This document shows, piece after piece, positions 14,609 to 21,277 of a DNA stretch of 24,219 bases. Origin of the DNA: Bacillota bacterium (GTDB lineage: Bacteria > Bacillota > Bacilli > Tumebacillales > Effusibacillaceae); the NCBI GenBank assembly GCA_020059765.1, contig JAGVBM010000238.1, positions 1 through 24,219 on the forward strand, read 5' to 3'. Position 1 is the first letter of the stretch. The number at the start of each line of letters is the position of its first letter. A program made the position numbers and the translations under genes. The notes under the pieces are model-generated. The model worked only from the letters and a program-made list of their open reading frames with translations, was not told the origin of the DNA and did no database searches.

Positions 14609-15055
14609 TCAGCCCCGACGTCCGCCGCGTCCGCCGCGCTTGCTTTCGCTTCGCTTCAACGCCAACAATCGGTCTTCACTGTCTTTCAAAAACTTATTCA
14701 TTTTATCTTCAAAAGACTGACTTTTGGGACGAGATCCCCGGTCACGGTTGCCGCGAGCCCCGAATTCTCGAGGTCCCCGGGCAGGTCGCTGCGTTCGCTC
14801 CACTTCCCCTTGTTTGGGTTTCTCGATTGCCTGTCGAATCGAGAGTCCGATTTTGCCGTCTTTGTCTACATTGAGCACCTTTACGACAACGGTATCGTTT
14901 ACCTTCAGATGGTCGTTGATGTCCTTTACGTACGAGTCAGCAATTTCGGAGATGTGAACTAAACCAGTGACACCCCCAGGTAGCAGCACAAATGCCCCAA
15001 AATGAGTAATTCCCGTAACTTTGCCCTCATGTTTGCTGCCCAATTCGATCGACAT
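14609..15055 (-). CDS. yabR: S1-domain RNA-binding protein YabR
   Basis: This 148-residue protein has one S1 domain at about 4-75 (GSKHEGKVTGITHFGAFV, GLVHISEI, DTVVVKVLNVD, KIGLSIRQA), followed by a basic, low-complexity tail that ends in an RGG-like stretch (KRGGRGGRRG). The tail probably adds nonspecific RNA binding. B. subtilis yabR is in the same place after divIC. AAGGGGGAG lies about 10 bases before the ATG. It is transcribed from its own near-consensus promoter at 15103-15132 and ends at a clear terminator, so it is independent of divIC. The exact role is not established; general translation or RNA stability is likely. Confidence 0.92.
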   Translation of the reverse strand: MSIELGSKHEGKVTGITHFGAFVLLPGGVTGLVHISEIADSYVKDINDHLKVNDTVVVKVLNVDKDGKIGLSIRQAIEKPKQGEVERTQRPARGPREFGARGNRDRGSRPKSQSFEDKMNKFLKDSEDRLLALKRSESKRGGRGGRRG

Positions 15056-15061
15056 AGAAAA

Positions 15062-15099
15062 AAATGCTCCCCCTTAAAAATAAAAACCCTTAAGCATTT
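15062..15099 (-). promoter_or_regulatory. Leader hairpin enclosing the yabR ribosome binding site
   Basis: AAATGCT (minus-strand 15099-15093) pairs with AGCATTT (15068-15062), and the inner TTAA steps can pair too. The loop contains the GGGGGAG ribosome binding site, and eight T follow. Transcripts from the yabR promoter start near 15096 and would contain only part of the left arm, whereas read-through from divIC would contain all of it. It may weakly terminate or mask translation of read-through RNA. Confidence 0.35.
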
Positions 15100-15102
15100 A
15101 AA

Positions 15103-15132
15103 ATTATATGCGACTGCTTGAAAAAGTGTCAA
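15103..15132 (-). promoter_or_regulatory. Near-consensus sigma-A promoter of yabR
   Basis: On the minus strand TTGACA (15127-15132) and TATAAT (15103-15108) are both full matches with an 18-bp spacer. The site begins 6 bases before the divIC stop is passed, within the gap before yabR. Confidence 0.88.
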
Positions 15133-15137
15133 GATGA

Positions 15138-15533
15138 CTATTCGCCGGGGCGATACAAAATTTCACCGTGGAAAATCATTTTATATAATTTGCGAGCTTG
15201 CCGCGCAATATACGAGTCATCCTGCAAGTCTTTCAATTGGGCATTTAATTGCTGTTCCTCCTGCTTTAATTCTGAGTACTGCTGCTCGAGTTGTTGTTTT
15301 TCCTGATTCAGCCTCACCTTGTTGGGCATCAGCACAAAAAAGAACGTGTACAATGTCCAAATGGAAAACACGATCAAAAATAGGGCCCTCCAATTCGGCT
15401 TTCGTTTCTGCCGGGAACCGTCGGAAGCTTGGGACTTTCCTGTCGATTTCGACTTGTTCGCGGAAGGTTTCACACCAGGCGTCACGTAGATAAGATTTGT
15501 TTTCGTTTCTTTTGAACGTCCAAATTTGTTCAT
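15138..15533 (-). CDS. divIC: Septum formation initiator DivIC (FtsB family)
   Basis: This 131-residue bitopic division protein has a basic cytoplasmic N-terminus, one membrane helix at about 50-69 (ALFLIVFSIWTLYTFFFVLM), then a Q/E-rich coiled coil at about 76-105 and a short external end YKMIFHGEILYRPGE. DivIC pairs with FtsL and DivIB in the divisome. The ATG at 15533 is preferred because AGGTG lies about 6 bases before it; the GTG at 15542 is itself part of that sequence. It follows yabQ closely, so the two are cotranscribed; a vegetative promoter for this essential gene is not visible in the short gap and may lie inside yabQ. Confidence 0.92.
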   Translation of the reverse strand: MNKFGRSKETKTNLIYVTPGVKPSANKSKSTGKSQASDGSRQKRKPNWRALFLIVFSIWTLYTFFFVLMPNKVRLNQEKQQLEQQYSELKQEEQQLNAQLKDLQDDSYIARQARKLYKMIFHGEILYRPGE

Positions 15534-15547
15534 CCGCATCACCTGAA

Positions 15548-16237
15548 TCAGGGCTTGGGTTTGTTATCGTCCCCGTTCAGTAACCAATTCGTCAGCTTGC
15601 ACCAAATTCCTTTTCCTTGTTTGATAATACGTCGTATTCGGTGATAGATCGGTTTTACTTTGGGTGCCATTCGTTGGATGACCGGCTGTACATAGGGTTC
15701 AACCTTACGAATAAGCGGTCTTGCCGCCAGTGCAATCAGTTGCAGTGTTTTTTTCAGAATCCACCCCAATAGTTTGGAAAGCGGTTGAAACGGCCATAAG
15801 ATCAACTTCTCCAACTTTCGCAGGATCCTGTCTGCCACCCGCAGCAAGGAGATCAGCAACCGGAACAGGTACTTGACCGGCCGCACCACAATCAACAAGA
15901 AGGCACGAAACAATTGAATGGAAAGAAAGTGGATCCCCATGATGATCCCGATCGTGCTGCCCACCACCACCCGCCGCAGAAAAATCCGGTACAGAACAAG
16001 ACCGATCCCCAATACGACGAAGATATAGGTGCGCAAATCTCCTTGATTGACCCACATCAAGCTCCAAAAAACAAGAAAAAATGAAAAGATCCAAAATGCA
16101 AAATCGAAAATGGGCCCCGCCCAACGAAGGAATCTCCAGTGCCGGAGGACAACCCGGTACATGTCATACACGGCTCCCAAAACCGCACCGTTCAAACTCA
16201 TGACCAGCATCGTCATGTATTGCGCTTCAAGAGTCAC
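15548..16237 (-). CDS. yabQ: Spore cortex protein YabQ
   Basis: This 229-residue protein has an N-terminal set of about four membrane helices (MLVMSLNGAVLGAVYDMYRV, then FDFAFWIFSFFLVFWSLMWV and YIFVVLGIGLVLYRIFL) and a long basic, amphipathic C-terminal part. YabQ is a mother-cell membrane protein needed for spore cortex formation in B. subtilis. The start is GTG with AAAGGGG upstream. It is 40 bases behind yabP and immediately before divIC. It is somewhat longer than the B. subtilis protein because of the C-terminal tail, which ends NGDDNKPKP. Confidence 0.9.
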   Translation of the reverse strand: MTLEAQYMTMLVMSLNGAVLGAVYDMYRVVLRHWRFLRWAGPIFDFAFWIFSFFLVFWSLMWVNQGDLRTYIFVVLGIGLVLYRIFLRRVVVGSTIGIIMGIHFLSIQLFRAFLLIVVRPVKYLFRLLISLLRVADRILRKLEKLILWPFQPLSKLLGWILKKTLQLIALAARPLIRKVEPYVQPVIQRMAPKVKPIYHRIRRIIKQGKGIWCKLTNWLLNGDDNKPKP

Positions 16238-16277
16238 GGCATCAGCCCCTTTCTTTCGTCATCTGACACCGGCTCTA

Positions 16278-16583
16278 TTATTTGAACAATTTGCCGAAAA
16301 ACCCTTTTGCCTTTTCAGACGGAGACACTTTTTCATCAAAATAGCCGAGGTCAAAGATCACTCCTTCAATAGCTACCATACCGCTTTCCAGATTGAGTGT
16401 TTTGATATGCAAATTTTCTCCCCGAATCACCAGCAGCCCATAGCCCGTCTGCAGGACAAACTCATGTGCATCAAAACTTTCCACATTCATGACACCGGTT
16501 ACTTGCATCCCTTGCCGATTATAAAGTGTTACTTCATGACGCTCATATTGACTTGTATGGGTACGATGTCTCTCTTCAGCCAC
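16278..16583 (-). CDS. yabP: Sporulation protein YabP
   Basis: This 101-residue soluble protein of the YabP/YqfC family contains RHEVTLYNRQGMQVTGVMNVESFDA followed by LVIRGENLHIKTLNLESGMVAIEG, the family's beta-rich core. YabP is a sigma-E-dependent sporulation protein encoded with YabQ. The start is GTG at 16583 with GGAGGG 6 bases before it. The gap in front of it (16584-16780) holds a dispersed repeat and hairpins, and I could not identify a clear sigma-E promoter there. Confidence 0.92.
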   Translation of the reverse strand: MAEERHRTHTSQYERHEVTLYNRQGMQVTGVMNVESFDAHEFVLQTGYGLLVIRGENLHIKTLNLESGMVAIEGVIFDLGYFDEKVSPSEKAKGFFGKLFK

Positions 16584-16606
16584 GCAAAACCCTCCATCAT
16601 TAGAAA

Positions 16607-16640
16607 CTTGGCTTCGCCAAGCCTTTAGGCGCAGGCGAAG
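16607..16640. repeat. Hairpin element before yabP
   Basis: CTTCGCC (16612-16618) pairs with GGCGAAG (16634-16640), enclosing GCCTTTAGGC (16621-16630), itself a small hairpin. An alternative stem is CTTGGC/GCCAAG at 16607-16621. The GCC-TTTA-GGC loop inside a longer stem recalls the right ends of IS200/IS605-type elements, but no transposase or TnpB gene is present, so this is only a suggestion. Confidence 0.5.
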
Positions 16641-16650
16641 ACTTAGTTGC

Positions 16651-16694
16651 CCTTATACTTGTTACCTTGAAAACTTATAAATTCTAACAAGTAT
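16651..16694. repeat. Dispersed palindromic repeat, copy 2
   Basis: This is the second copy of the 44-base repeat at 11-54, differing at one loop base. The arms ATACTTGTTA (16655-16664) and TAACAAGTAT (16685-16694) are perfect. It lies in the gap between rqcP and yabP, between two other hairpins. The sequence is A/T-rich compared with neighbouring genes. Confidence 0.8.
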
Positions 16695-16700
16695 GAAAAA

Positions 16701-16745
16701 TAGCGAGCCAGCGATTGGTTTGTTGCCCGTTCGCTTGTCTCGCTA
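16701..16745. repeat. Long imperfect hairpin after the repeat
   Basis: TAGCGAG (16701-16707) pairs with CTCGCTA (16739-16745), and inside it AGCGA (16710-16714) pairs with TCGCT (16731-16735), giving a 12-bp interrupted stem with a 16-base loop. No T run follows on either strand, so it is not a typical terminator. It may be part of a structured element together with the repeat. Confidence 0.55.
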
Positions 16746-16780
16746 TCACTTTATGCATCAATTGGACAAGAAAGAACCTT

Positions 16781-16813
16781 GAAAAAAGGATGACTCGTTT
16801 ACCGGTCATCCTT
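16781..16813 (-). terminator. Intrinsic terminator of the spoVB-rqcP cluster
   Basis: On the minus strand AAGGATGAC and GTCATCCTT form a perfect 9-bp stem with a 10-base loop, followed by six T in all. The rqcP stop codon (16806-16808) lies inside the left arm, so the hairpin can form only once the ribosome leaves or stops. Confidence 0.9.
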
Positions 16814-17090
16814 CATCATCCCATTTTGGATCGCCCTCAATTTTTTCTTCCGAGATCAGGGTGTACATGCGGCTCGCTTGTTCTTTTGTTGCATGTTCCG
16901 CAATCTGATCAATTGTGACTTTCACAACCTTGGTACCGAACGTAATCTTCAGCAAGTCCCCCGCTTTTACTTCCGAAGACGCTTTAGAGGGGCGTCCATT
17001 GATTTGGATTCGCCCCTGATCGCAAACTTCTTTCGCCAAAGTTCTCCGCTTGATCAGACGGGAAACTTTGAGGAATTTGTCAAGTCGCAT
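16806..17090 (-). CDS. rqcP: S4-domain RNA-binding protein RqcP (YabO)
   Basis: This 94-residue protein consists mainly of an S4 domain: MRLDKFLKVSRLIKRRTLAKEVCDQGRIQINGR is the classic RNA-binding helix-turn pattern, followed by KAGDLLKI. RqcP works with RqcH on stalled 50S subunits to add C-terminal alanine tails in ribosome-associated quality control. The acidic C-terminus ends KWDDEG. It begins one base after the HU stop codon and has only a weak Shine-Dalgarno sequence, so translation is probably coupled to HU. The position after mazG agrees with B. subtilis yabO. Confidence 0.95.
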   Translation of the reverse strand: MRLDKFLKVSRLIKRRTLAKEVCDQGRIQINGRPSKASSEVKAGDLLKITFGTKVVKVTIDQIAEHATKEQASRMYTLISEEKIEGDPKWDDEG

Positions 17091-17091
17091 C

Positions 17092-17367
17092 TTACTTCTT
17101 GGTCATTTCCTTCAATTTTGCACCCGGCTTGAATGCAGGAACTTTGGTTGCAGGAATCTTGATGACGGCGCCGGTTTGCGGGTTGCGGCCGTTGCGAGCG
17201 GCACGTTTGCGGGTTTCAAAAGTACCGAACCCGATCAATTGAACCTTGTCGCCTTTTTTCAATGCTTGACCAATGGTGTCAAGAAGTGCGTTAACTGCCG
17301 TTTCAACGTCTTTTTTCTTAAGGCCGGATTTTTGTGCAACTTTAGCAATCAGTTCCACTTTGTTCAT
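17092..17367 (-). CDS. hup: DNA-binding protein HU
   Basis: This 91-residue nucleoid protein bends and compacts DNA as a dimer. The whole HU fold is visible: MNKVELIAKVAQKSGLKKKD helices, LIGFGTFETRKRAARNGRNPQTG, with the DNA-inserting proline in RNPQTG, and the ending PAFKPGAKLKEMTKK. The frame is open to 17457, but the ATG at 17367, preceded by AAGGGG, gives the normal HU start and length. HU sits between mazG and rqcP, unlike B. subtilis where it is elsewhere. The 115 bases before it contain no promoter I can name, though HU is expected to be expressed strongly. Confidence 0.96.
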   Translation of the reverse strand: MNKVELIAKVAQKSGLKKKDVETAVNALLDTIGQALKKGDKVQLIGFGTFETRKRAARNGRNPQTGAVIKIPATKVPAFKPGAKLKEMTKK

Positions 17368-17482
17368 TTCCTTATAGCCCCTTTCAATCACGGTATTGTT
17401 TGGGTTTGGGTTAAACCTATCCTGCATATTCGTGTCCTCGAATAGAAAATCCTGCAAAAATACGCTAAATATTTCTAAAGTC

Positions 17483-18607
17483 CTATGGTTTTTCTATTTT
17501 TTTTGCTTCATTCCACCATGTATCCATCTCTTCGAGACTCGTGTCGGAGAAAGTTTTTCCTTGATCTGACAACATTTTTTCGATATATGCGAATCTTCGG
17601 CGGAATTTTTGATTCGTTTTAGCCAGAGCCTCTTCGGGATCCACAAGCAGGAACCGTGCCAGATTGACTAGGACAAAAAGCACATCACCCAGTTCTTCCG
17701 TCTCATCCTCTGCCTCCCGAAGTTCATTCAACTCTTCTTCCAACTTGTCATAGACTCCTGCAACATCTTCCCATTCAAACCCTGCATCGGCTGCAAGAGC
17801 CTGTAATTTGTAGGCGACCGACATGGCAGGCATATTGGCCGATACCGACTCCAAGAGCGATCTTTCCTCCGGCAGACCTTTTGCTATCCTCTCCTGACGC
17901 TTGATTTCCTCCCAATTGACAACCGCCGCTTCCGCATCCTCCGCCTGTTTGCCGCCAAATACATGCGGGTGTCGGCGAATTAATTTGTCATTAATCGATT
18001 GGATTGCATCGTAGACGGAAAACGCTCCTGACTCCGCAGCCATTTGTCCATGCAGGGCCACCTGCAGCAGCAAATCGCCCAATTCTTCACGCAATCCGTC
18101 AGGATCGTTCAGATCAATCGCTTCCGCCACTTCGTACGCTTCTTCCAGTACATTTTTGCGGATCGACTGATGAGTTTGTTCCCGATCCCAAGGACATCCG
18201 TCCGGTGATCGCAAGACGCGGACAATCTCTACCAATTTCGAAAATTGCCGGTGGGTTGCCCGCTCGTCGGTTGTTTTCGGCAAATACACAACGGTCAGGT
18301 AGTCGATCCAGGACAATCGATCCAACTCGTACAGCGCTACCCGCTCCAACCGTTCTTCCCCGGGGATTCCGACCGCGCGGGCCACCGTCACCGGGAAATC
18401 ATCCGGATAGATGTCCATCAGCTGCAACTTCAGATCACCTGCAATCACCTGGCTATAAGTTTGCAAAATAACGGTATGTAAAGAAGGATTAGCCTGCAGC
18501 GGGTCAAATTGGACTCCATCCAGCACCAGAAATCCTTCCGTTGGATCGATGTCAAACCAATGCAGCATTTCGTCAAACATGAAATGACCATTTCCCACTA
18601 CCGCCAT
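17483..18607 (-). CDS. mazG: Nucleoside triphosphate pyrophosphohydrolase MazG with half a methylase domain
   Basis: This 374-residue protein has two intact MazG domains. The first has SPDGCPWDREQTHQS (134-148), E155-E156-x-x-E159 and E175-x-x-D178; the second has E291-E292 and E305-x-x-D308. They hydrolyse (d)NTPs to monophosphates. Residues 1-110 correspond to only the C-terminal half of the tetrapyrrole-methylase domain that precedes MazG in B. subtilis YabN; the N-terminal half with the SAM-binding GxGPG motif is absent. Only about 90 bases separate this gene from the spoVB stop, so it cannot be encoded upstream. AAGGGAG precedes the ATG at 18607; a GTG at 18631 is an alternative. Confidence 0.9.
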   Translation of the reverse strand: MAVVGNGHFMFDEMLHWFDIDPTEGFLVLDGVQFDPLQANPSLHTVILQTYSQVIAGDLKLQLMDIYPDDFPVTVARAVGIPGEERLERVALYELDRLSWIDYLTVVYLPKTTDERATHRQFSKLVEIVRVLRSPDGCPWDREQTHQSIRKNVLEEAYEVAEAIDLNDPDGLREELGDLLLQVALHGQMAAESGAFSVYDAIQSINDKLIRRHPHVFGGKQAEDAEAAVVNWEEIKRQERIAKGLPEERSLLESVSANMPAMSVAYKLQALAADAGFEWEDVAGVYDKLEEELNELREAEDETEELGDVLFVLVNLARFLLVDPEEALAKTNQKFRRRFAYIEKMLSDQGKTFSDTSLEEMDTWWNEAKKIEKP

Positions 18608-18696
18608 ACCGCACACACTCCCTTGTCGCACAATAGATCTGATTTACAAAATTTTGGTTTGCAGCAGCCGGTCGAGTATTTTCCTCTCCCAGCCGT

Positions 18697-20319
18697 TTAT
18701 CGAATAAGACCGATTTTGTCGAAAAATTGAACCAGCCGGGGGCCTACACGGGGAACTGACGACAGATCTTCTTTTGTTAAACTGCCCGTAACGAAAAGCG
18801 CCAATCCATACACAACGGATGCAACCCCGATGACAAACAGGGTCAGCGCCGCATTGGCCAACCGGTCAGAAGCAAATATATCCTCAAAGAAAGCCAGTCC
18901 TTCACGTTGGGCCGCGTATACCACTACTCCCATCATAAACGTTGCCCAGAACGGATGCCAAACGACCACCCGAAAACGAAACGTCACGCCGCTTTTCCGG
19001 TACAGATCCCAAATGTTCAGAAGTGCGGAGATCATAAACGACAGCACGGTGGAAACGGCAGCCCCTTCGATTCCCCAAATAGGCACCAGCATCAGGTTGA
19101 AAATCAGTTTGACAGCGCCTCCGACCACCAGATTTCGAACTGGGGCAAACACATATCCCATCCCCTGGAGAATGGCAGAGGTGATCAATTGCACCGATGA
19201 AAGCAAAGTTGCTAAAGAGATGGCCATAATCGCAGGCGTTCCCGCAGAATCCTTAAACAGCATAATATCAATCGGTTTCGCCAACAGAAACAGCCCGACA
19301 GAAGCAGGCAGCCCGATCATCACCGTCATTCGCATGGCAAGCTCCATTCGGGAAAAGGCTGATCGCTGATCACCAACCGCCACCGCTGCGGCAATCGCCG
19401 GCATTAAGGCGGCTCCGATCGCCGTCGCAATCGTAGAAGGCAGCATCATCAATTTAAATGCTCTCCCTGACAGCAATCCGAATAACTCGGTCGCACGTTC
19501 TTGCGTATACCCCGTCTGCTTCAACAAGTTTCCGACAGTGATCACGTCCACGCTGTTCATGATCGGGACCACCAACGCGCCTAACGAAACAGGGAGGGCA
19601 TAATACAACAGTTTTTTGATGATGGTTCGGTTTGATTCGGCAGGTACAAGGTTGGACATCCGAACATCATGGCGGAACAGGATTCGCTTCTTCCATACAT
19701 AGATGACCAGCACACCAAATGAAACAACCACTCCCGTAACTGCACCAAATGCCGCTCCGGCAGCCGCCCATTCCTCCCCGTACCCCCATTGCAGCAGCAG
19801 CCAGGAGGCCGCAATGATGGTTCCGACACGTATAAACTGTTCTGCGACCTGCGATACTGCCGTCGGCTCCATCAATTGCCACCCCTGAAAATAACCGCGA
19901 ATCGAGGCAGTCAGCGGAACCAGGAGCAGGGCCGGTGCAATCGCTCGAATTGCATAAACTGCCTTTGCATCTCCCGAAATTCTGGCAAACCAATCGGCCC
20001 ATCCCCAGAGAATGGCGAACCCCGCCAATCCGGACAAGAACAGCAGGATGCTCGCAACGCGAAACACCTTCTTGGCCCCACGATAGTCGCCGATGGCAAT
20101 ATGTTCGGCCACAAACTTTGAAACAGCCACCGGAAATCCGGCTGTCGAAAGCAGCAGCAGCATGGAGTAGATCGGATATGCCATTTGATACAACCCCAGA
20201 CCTTGATCCCCGATAATGTTTTGCAAAAAGACGGTATATACAGATCCCATGATCTTCGATAACATTCCGGCCACTGCAAGGACCAGAGCTCCCCGAATGA
20301 ACAGATTCCGTTCTGACAT
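18697..20319 (-). CDS. spoVB: Stage V sporulation protein B (MOP-family flippase)
   Basis: This 540-residue polytopic protein belongs to the MATE-like oligosaccharide flippase family, with about 14 hydrophobic helices from residue 8 to near the C-terminus. The opening FIRGALVLAVAGMLSKIMGSVYTVFL and ...IIGDQGLGLYQMAYPIY are characteristic of SpoVB. SpoVB is needed for spore cortex synthesis and is thought to flip lipid-linked peptidoglycan precursors. GAGGAG lies about 9 bases before the ATG. It opens the spoVB-mazG-hup-rqcP cluster and has an extended -10 promoter upstream. Confidence 0.93.
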   Translation of the reverse strand: MSERNLFIRGALVLAVAGMLSKIMGSVYTVFLQNIIGDQGLGLYQMAYPIYSMLLLLSTAGFPVAVSKFVAEHIAIGDYRGAKKVFRVASILLFLSGLAGFAILWGWADWFARISGDAKAVYAIRAIAPALLLVPLTASIRGYFQGWQLMEPTAVSQVAEQFIRVGTIIAASWLLLQWGYGEEWAAAGAAFGAVTGVVVSFGVLVIYVWKKRILFRHDVRMSNLVPAESNRTIIKKLLYYALPVSLGALVVPIMNSVDVITVGNLLKQTGYTQERATELFGLLSGRAFKLMMLPSTIATAIGAALMPAIAAAVAVGDQRSAFSRMELAMRMTVMIGLPASVGLFLLAKPIDIMLFKDSAGTPAIMAISLATLLSSVQLITSAILQGMGYVFAPVRNLVVGGAVKLIFNLMLVPIWGIEGAAVSTVLSFMISALLNIWDLYRKSGVTFRFRVVVWHPFWATFMMGVVVYAAQREGLAFFEDIFASDRLANAALTLFVIGVASVVYGLALFVTGSLTKEDLSSVPRVGPRLVQFFDKIGLIR

Positions 20320-20348
20320 CCCCTGAACTCCTCTCTCTGGACATGACC

Positions 20349-20357
20349 ATTATAGCA
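20349..20357 (-). promoter_or_regulatory. Extended -10 promoter of spoVB
   Basis: The minus strand reads TGCTATAAT, a full extended -10 match, about 30 bases before the spoVB ATG. The -35 region is poor, which extended -10 promoters tolerate. It suggests vegetative transcription of the mazG-hup-rqcP genes as well. Confidence 0.55.
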
Positions 20358-20440
20358 TAAGGTTCTTGTCTACTTTACTTTATGCGCCACCGAAGCAGAC
20401 TAGGACAAACAAGGCTTGCTTTCCTGTGACCCGGCCGGCA

Positions 20441-20470
20441 ATTCAAAAAGAGCGCCTCTCAGCGCTCTTT
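20441..20470 (-). terminator. Intrinsic terminator of spoVT
   Basis: On the minus strand AAAGAGCGC and GCGCTCTTT form a perfect 9-bp stem with a 6-base loop and a TTTTTGAATT tail. It lies 19 bases after the spoVT stop codon. Confidence 0.9.
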
Positions 20471-20488
20471 CTGCAACAAACGAATCTA

Positions 20489-21031
20489 TTATTGCTCCAT
20501 CTGTCTGGCCAAAAACCCGGCTGCCGTTTCTGCCAATTTGCTCTCCAGTTCTCCCATTTTCACATTCTCGTCACGGGACAGAAGAATCACCGTTCCAATC
20601 GGATCACCCTGTGTGATAATGGGTGCGATTACCCGCGATGTAAAACGTTCCATACGGTCTTTCAACACGGCCATGTCTGCCGGTGAAGGATTGACTGTTG
20701 TTTTACGGTCTTCCATCGCTTTTTCAACTTCTGAACCAATCGCCTTATCCATAAACTCTTTTTTCGAGGTGCCGGCTACAGCTATTACAATATCGCGGTC
20801 TGTGATCAGGGTGATGTGGCCGAGACTTTCATGCAAGGAGTCCGCATATTCTTTTGCAAAGTCGCCCAATTCACCAATAGGCGAGTATTTTTTAAGAATC
20901 ACTTCCCCATCACGATCCACAAAGATTTCCAGCGGATCTCCTTCACGAATGCGAAGTGTACGGCGGATTTCCTTCGGAATAACGACGCGGCCCAAATCAT
21001 CAATTCTTCGAACGATACCTGTAGCTTTCAT
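20489..21031 (-). CDS. spoVT: Stage V sporulation protein T (AbrB-family regulator)
   Basis: This 180-residue forespore transcription factor tunes sigma-G-dependent genes. The N-terminal AbrB swapped-hairpin domain (1-50) reads MKATGIVRRIDDLGRVVIPKEIRRTLRIREGDPLEIF. A GAF-like domain follows (about 55-178), ending LAETAAGFLARQMEQ. Length agrees with B. subtilis (178). The ribosome binding site GAGAGG is unusually far (about 13 bases) from the ATG, but the conserved start leaves no alternative. A sigma-G promoter is expected; within the 247-base gap upstream I see only partial matches such as CATACAA and do not call one. It is a single-gene unit with a strong terminator. Confidence 0.97.
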   Translation of the reverse strand: MKATGIVRRIDDLGRVVIPKEIRRTLRIREGDPLEIFVDRDGEVILKKYSPIGELGDFAKEYADSLHESLGHITLITDRDIVIAVAGTSKKEFMDKAIGSEVEKAMEDRKTTVNPSPADMAVLKDRMERFTSRVIAPIITQGDPIGTVILLSRDENVKMGELESKLAETAAGFLARQMEQ

Positions 21032-21230
21032 AACTGTAAAATCGACCTCTCTTTCTTGGATGTTGATTGTATGTGAGTTGAGGACTAATCATTGCTTTTG
21101 TTGCCATTATTTTGTCCGAAAGTCCGCTTTCTAACATTGGTATTTATTGGCCCCCATCTCACTCCCAAGCAGACTGCTTTTGCAGGGGAAAGTGCATTTA
21201 GTATCTACTGGAATTACAGGAATATACAAA

Positions 21231-21262
21231 ACAAAAACCGCCTTCCCAAAAAAGGGGCGGCA
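21231..21262 (-). terminator. Intrinsic terminator after the PrsA-like gene
   Basis: On the minus strand CCGCC pairs with GGCGG, extended by CC/GGG across a two-base bulge, with a T-rich loop and a TTTTTGTTTTG tail. It lies just after the stop codon at 21278. Confidence 0.7.
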
Positions 21263-21277
21263 GGTTGATTTTGGCGG

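Noticed and set aside
12672..15138. tRNA genes expected between yabR and spoIIE by comparison with B. subtilis
   Set aside because: No T-loop (GTTCRANNC) with matching arms was found on either strand.
17368..17457. N-terminal extension of HU by 30 codons
   Set aside because: HU proteins are about 90 residues and begin MNK; the extension has no support.
21032..21230. A sigma-G promoter for spoVT
   Set aside because: CATACAA and AATGTTA give partial -10 matches but neither has a -35 match at the correct spacing.
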